Below, piece by piece: positions 6,371 to 8,964 of a stretch of 8,964 nt of DNA. Position numbers and translations under genes: made by a program. The notes beneath the pieces are model-generated. The model was not told the DNA's origin. It worked only from the letters and a program-made list of their open reading frames with translations, and ran no database searches. The DNA comes from Bacteroidetes bacterium UBA7692. Lineage in GTDB: Bacteria; Bacteroidota; Bacteroidia; Chitinophagales; LD1. Each line of letters starts with the position of its first letter. Within the stretch, counting starts at the first letter, position 1. Where the stretch lies: assembly GCA_002482725.1 (NCBI GenBank), contig DLGO01000031.1:1-8964 (forward strand), in the 5' to 3' direction.

Positions 6371-8050
6371 ATGGCAGAAGTTTCACATCGTATTATATTT
6401 TCAATGACAGGGGTAAGCAAGACAATTGCTCCCGGTAAGCAGATATTGAAGGATATATACCTTAGCTTTTATTACGGTGCCAAGATTGGCATAATAGGTA
6501 TGAACGGGTCGGGTAAATCTACTTTGATGAAGATCATAGCAGGTGTAGACCAGTCGTACGAGGGCAAAATTGAATCAAACAAGGATTTCACTACGGGATA
6601 CCTGGAGCAGGAGCCTCACCTGGATGAAAGCAAAACAGTAATTGAGATAATCCGCGAGGGCAAGAAAGAGATTTTCGCCATGCTGGATGAGTTCAACGAG
6701 ATAAGTGCCAAGTTCGAGGAGCCGATGGACGATGATACCATGAACAAGTTGCTGGAAAGGCAGGGTTTGCTGCAAGATAAAATAGATGCAGCAAACGCAT
6801 GGGAAATAGACCGTGTGCTGGAAAGGGCTATGGATGCGTTGCGCTGTCCTGAGCCTGAAGCATCGGTAAAGAACCTTTCGGGAGGGGAGCGCCGCCGTGT
6901 GGCATTGTGCCGCCTGTTGCTACAAGAGCCGGATGTATTGTTGCTGGATGAGCCTACCAACCACTTGGATGCAGAATCGATATTGTGGCTGGAGCACCAC
7001 CTGGACCAATATAAAGGAACGGTAATATGCGTAACGCACGACAGGTACTTCCTGGATAATGTGGCGGGCTGGATACTGGAGCTGGATGGTGGCAAAGGCA
7101 TACCATGGAAAGGCAACTACAGCTCATGGCTGGAACAGAAAACCCAGCGCATGGCGCAGGAGGATAAAGAGGAGAGCAAACGCCAGAAGATACTACAGCG
7201 CGAGTTGGAGTGGGTACGTATGGGAGCGAAGGCCAGACAGGCTAAGAGCAAAGCCCGTATAACCAACTACGAGCGAATGCTGGAAGAAGAAGGCAAGGGC
7301 AAGGAAGAGAAACTGGAAATATACATACCACCAGGACCAAGATTGGGTGCCAAGGTTATTGAAGCCAATGGTGTTTCTAAATCTTTCGGCAACAAATTGC
7401 TGTATGAGAACCTGAACTTTAAACTACCGCAAGGGGGTATAGTAGGTATCATAGGGCCAAACGGTGCGGGTAAAACAACCCTGTTCCGTTTGATAATGGG
7501 GCAAGACCAGCCGGATTCAGGCACCTTTGAAGTGGGGGAAACAGTTAAGATCTCTTATGTAGACCAATCGCATGCCAATATTGACCAGGAGAAAACTATA
7601 TGGGAGGTAATAAGCAATGGTGATGAGTTTATAGAATTGGGTAAGCTGAAACTGAACAGCCGTGCTTATGTTGGTAGGTTCAACTTCAGCGGTGGCGACC
7701 AGCAGAAAAAGGTAAAAGTACTATCGGGTGGTGAGCGGAACAGGTTGCACCTGGCCCTTACACTTCGCGAAGAAGCAAACGTACTGCTGCTGGATGAGCC
7801 TACGAATGACCTGGATGTAAATACGCTGCGTGCTTTGGAAGAAGCATTGGAGAACTTTGCAGGATGTGCTGTGGTGATAAGCCACGACAGGTGGTTCCTG
7901 GACAGGATATGTACGCATATACTGGCGTTTGAGGGCGATTCGCAGATATACTTCTTTGAAGGAAGCTTTAGCGAATATGAAGAGAATAAGAAACAACGAC
8001 TAGGCGATACCAGCGAGAAGAAATTCCGCTACAGGAAGCTGGTTGAATAA
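6371..8050 (+). CDS. ettA: Energy-dependent translational throttle protein EttA (ABC-F ATPase)
   Basis: This is a soluble ABC-F protein with two ABC ATPase domains and no membrane part. In E. coli, EttA binds the ribosomal E site and gates the first peptide bond according to ATP/ADP levels. The 559-residue product aligns along its whole length with recalled E. coli EttA (555). Domain 1 has Walker A GMNGSGKST (43-51), signature LSGGE (169-173), Walker B LLLDEP with Glu194 and switch THDR. An EttA-type arm insertion lies at about 95-140. The inter-domain linker that contacts P-site tRNA spans about 242-322 and includes GIPWKGNYSSWLEQK and IPPGPRLG. Domain 2 has GPNGAGKTT (362-370), LSGGE (451-455), LLLDEP with Glu476, and SHDRWFLDR. 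All catalytic residues are intact. The gene is monocistronic, with a terminator 27 nt after the stop. Confidence 0.96.
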   Translation: MAEVSHRIIFSMTGVSKTIAPGKQILKDIYLSFYYGAKIGIIGMNGSGKSTLMKIIAGVDQSYEGKIESNKDFTTGYLEQEPHLDESKTVIEIIREGKKEIFAMLDEFNEISAKFEEPMDDDTMNKLLERQGLLQDKIDAANAWEIDRVLERAMDALRCPEPEASVKNLSGGERRRVALCRLLLQEPDVLLLDEPTNHLDAESILWLEHHLDQYKGTVICVTHDRYFLDNVAGWILELDGGKGIPWKGNYSSWLEQKTQRMAQEDKEESKRQKILQRELEWVRMGAKARQAKSKARITNYERMLEEEGKGKEEKLEIYIPPGPRLGAKVIEANGVSKSFGNKLLYENLNFKLPQGGIVGIIGPNGAGKTTLFRLIMGQDQPDSGTFEVGETVKISYVDQSHANIDQEKTIWEVISNGDEFIELGKLKLNSRAYVGRFNFSGGDQQKKVKVLSGGERNRLHLALTLREEANVLLLDEPTNDLDVNTLRALEEALENFAGCAVVISHDRWFLDRICTHILAFEGDSQIYFFEGSFSEYEENKKQRLGDTSEKKFRYRKLVE

Positions 8051-8077
8051 TCTACATCATTTAACCTTATATATCGG

Positions 8078-8108
8078 AACGGCCTTTGAGTAATCAAAGG
8101 CCGTTTTT
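8078..8108 (+). terminator. Rho-independent terminator of ettA
   Basis: A perfect 12-bp stem pairs 8078-8089 (AACGGCCTTTGA) with 8094-8105 (TCAAAGGCCGTT) around a GTAA loop (8090-8093), followed by TTT and further T-rich sequence. It lies 27 nt after the ettA stop. Its inner stem and GNRA-type loop are nearly the same as those of the terminator at 295-326. Confidence 0.92.
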
Positions 8109-8161
8109 ATTTGTCTTTATATGCTTTCTTAAAACCTATTTTAATTACCTTACGTAAATAT

Positions 8162-8210
8162 TTTAGCCTAATCTAAATTTAGTATTAGATATAGCTAAAA
8201 TTAATTTTAG
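8162..8210 (+). promoter_or_regulatory. Candidate operator: five TTTAG/CTAAA-type half-sites phased at 11 bp
   Basis: Pentamers TTTAG (8162), CTAAA (8173), ATTAG (8184), CTAAA (8195) and TTTAG (8206) start exactly 11 bp apart, about one helical turn. One further TTTAG lies half a turn off at 8178. They create two perfect palindromes, CTAAATTTAG (8173-8182) and CTAAAATTAATTTTAG (8195-8210). The array spans the predicted -33 to -7 region of the next gene, the usual position for a repressor that blocks RNA polymerase. The regulator is not known. The low complexity of the AT-rich spacer is the main reason for caution. Confidence 0.5.
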
Positions 8211-8215
8211 TTTTG
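8185..8215 (+). promoter_or_regulatory. Candidate promoter of the DUF1111 lipoprotein gene
   Basis: TAGTTTTG at 8208-8215 matches the Bacteroidota -7 consensus TAnnTTTG exactly. TTAG at 8185-8188, 19 bp upstream, is a partial match to the -33 TTG/TTTG element. Transcription would start around 8218-8222, giving a leader of about 13-17 nt before the ATG at 8235. The element overlaps the last operator half-site. Confidence 0.55.
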
Positions 8216-8234
8216 TAGCGTAAAGTAATTTAAG

Positions 8235-8964
8235 ATGAAGTTATATTTTCCTTTATTGTTATTCATAGCTTCTATAGCTGCCTGTACCAAGCTGCCTTCA
8301 GAGGATTCTCTGTTGGATGGGCCGGTTGAAGGATTAACAAATGAAGAAAATCTCAGGTTCCTGAAAGGGGATGCTGCTTTTAATGATGAGGTATTTACTT
8401 CTTCTACAGGCCTTGGGCCGCTTTTTGTGGCTACTTCTTGTGGCTCTTGCCACGCTGGTGACGGCAAGGGGCATCCGTTTACAGCGCTTACCCGATTCGG
8501 GCAGAGTGATGAAACGGGAAACCAGTTTATGAATATGGGGGCGCCACAGCTACAGCACCGAGCGCTACCGGGATTTAAGGTCGAGGAAATTCCGGCAGGG
8601 GCAACTTTCTCCAAATTTATGCCACCGGCTAATACCGGATTGGGATATCTGGAACTGGTGAGCGATGCCGACCTGCTGGCCATAGCCGACCCGGACGACC
8701 TGAATGGCGATGGAATATCCGGTGTGCCAAACTGGAATAATGTGCCGGGCTATGCGCAGACGACCGCAAACAATATATCGCAAGGAGGGAAGTATATCTG
8801 CCGGTTTGGCAAAAAAGGGAGTGTGTTCAACCTATTGCAGCAAACGGCGAATGCCTATAATCAGGATATAGGTATCACCTCGCTTTACGAACCTTATGAT
8901 ACCTACACCAAGCAGGAGATAGACCCCGAGATACCAACGCAAACGGTGCTGGATGTGGTGCATT
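8235..8964 (+). CDS. Di-heme oxidoreductase family lipoprotein (DUF1111, c-type cytochrome; 3' end outside window)
   Basis: The frame is open from the ATG at 8235 to the right edge and gives 243 complete codons. The protein begins with a lipoprotein signal peptide (MKLYFPLLLFIASIAAC, lipobox I-A-A-C, lipidated Cys17), so it is membrane-anchored and exported. GLGPLFVATSCGSCH at 59-73 contains a CxxCH covalent heme-binding motif (69-73). DLNGDGISGVPNW and the later CRFGKKGSVFNLLQQTANAYNQDIGITS region match the DUF1111 'thiol oxidoreductase'/di-heme family, which is distantly related to MauG and cytochrome c peroxidases. The second heme site expected in the family would lie beyond the window. 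The biological substrate of these proteins is poorly defined. The gene has its own promoter and a striking operator-like array, and is separated from ettA by a terminator. Confidence 0.9.
   Translation, partial: MKLYFPLLLFIASIAACTKLPSEDSLLDGPVEGLTNEENLRFLKGDAAFNDEVFTSSTGLGPLFVATSCGSCHAGDGKGHPFTALTRFGQSDETGNQFMNMGAPQLQHRALPGFKVEEIPAGATFSKFMPPANTGLGYLELVSDADLLAIADPDDLNGDGISGVPNWNNVPGYAQTTANNISQGGKYICRFGKKGSVFNLLQQTANAYNQDIGITSLYEPYDTYTKQEIDPEIPTQTVLDVVH

Noticed and set aside
6616..7116. Long minus-strand ORF (166 codons) inside ettA
   Set aside because: It is antisense to the conserved first ATPase domain, is rich in Ser and Arg in a way typical of shadow frames, and has no recognisable motif.
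8150..8157. TTACGTAA palindrome upstream of the operator array
   Set aside because: It is a single 8-bp palindrome in AT-rich DNA, out of sequence class with the TTTAG array, and expected by chance.
8207..8683. Minus-strand ORF (158 codons) overlapping the lipoprotein gene and its promoter
   Set aside because: It is antisense to the CxxCH-containing DUF1111 coding region, which has clear family motifs and a signal peptide. The minus frame has no recognisable features.

Overview
The window looks like chromosomal DNA from a member of the Bacteroidota, probably close to the Chitinophagaceae; the family-level placement is inference. Three things support this: a type IX secretion (T9SS) type-A C-terminal sorting domain at the left edge, promoter-like elements of the TAnnTTTG type, and start codons without strong Shine-Dalgarno sequences. 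No mobile element, CRISPR array, tRNA or rRNA was seen.

Layout. Bases 1-267 (+) are the 3' end of a gene for a secreted T9SS cargo protein, closed by a hairpin terminator at 295-326. Bases 325-6217 hold six genes, all on the minus strand. In order of transcription they are a secreted alpha/beta hydrolase (6217-4922), a YneI/Sad-like succinate-semialdehyde dehydrogenase (4862-3510), a small one-helix membrane protein with a long polar tail (3497-2988), a small secreted protein of unknown function (2979-2596), aroB (2593-1520) and aroA (1560-325). The last five are tightly packed (gaps of 12, 8 and 2 nt, then a 41-nt overlap) and probably form one operon ending in two shikimate-pathway enzymes. 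A promoter-like element sits only 5 nt before the dehydrogenase ATG, so this transcript may be leaderless. A 153-nt divergent spacer separates the hydrolase from ettA (6371-8050, +), an ABC-F translation factor that ends in its own terminator (8078-8108). The window closes with the 5' part of a lipoprotein gene for a DUF1111-type di-heme oxidoreductase (8235 to the edge, +).

The most interesting signal is the spacer before this last gene. Five TTTAG/CTAAA-type pentamers start at 8162, 8173, 8184, 8195 and 8206, exactly 11 bp apart, and include a perfect 16-bp palindrome. They run across the predicted promoter. This looks like a multi-dimer operator for an unidentified repressor, and a metal- or iron-responsive one is a reasonable guess given the heme protein it controls. 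A second observation is that the two terminators in the window share the same stem core and a GNAA (GNRA-type) tetraloop. The remaining genes are conventional, apart from the two unknown small proteins ahead of aroB.
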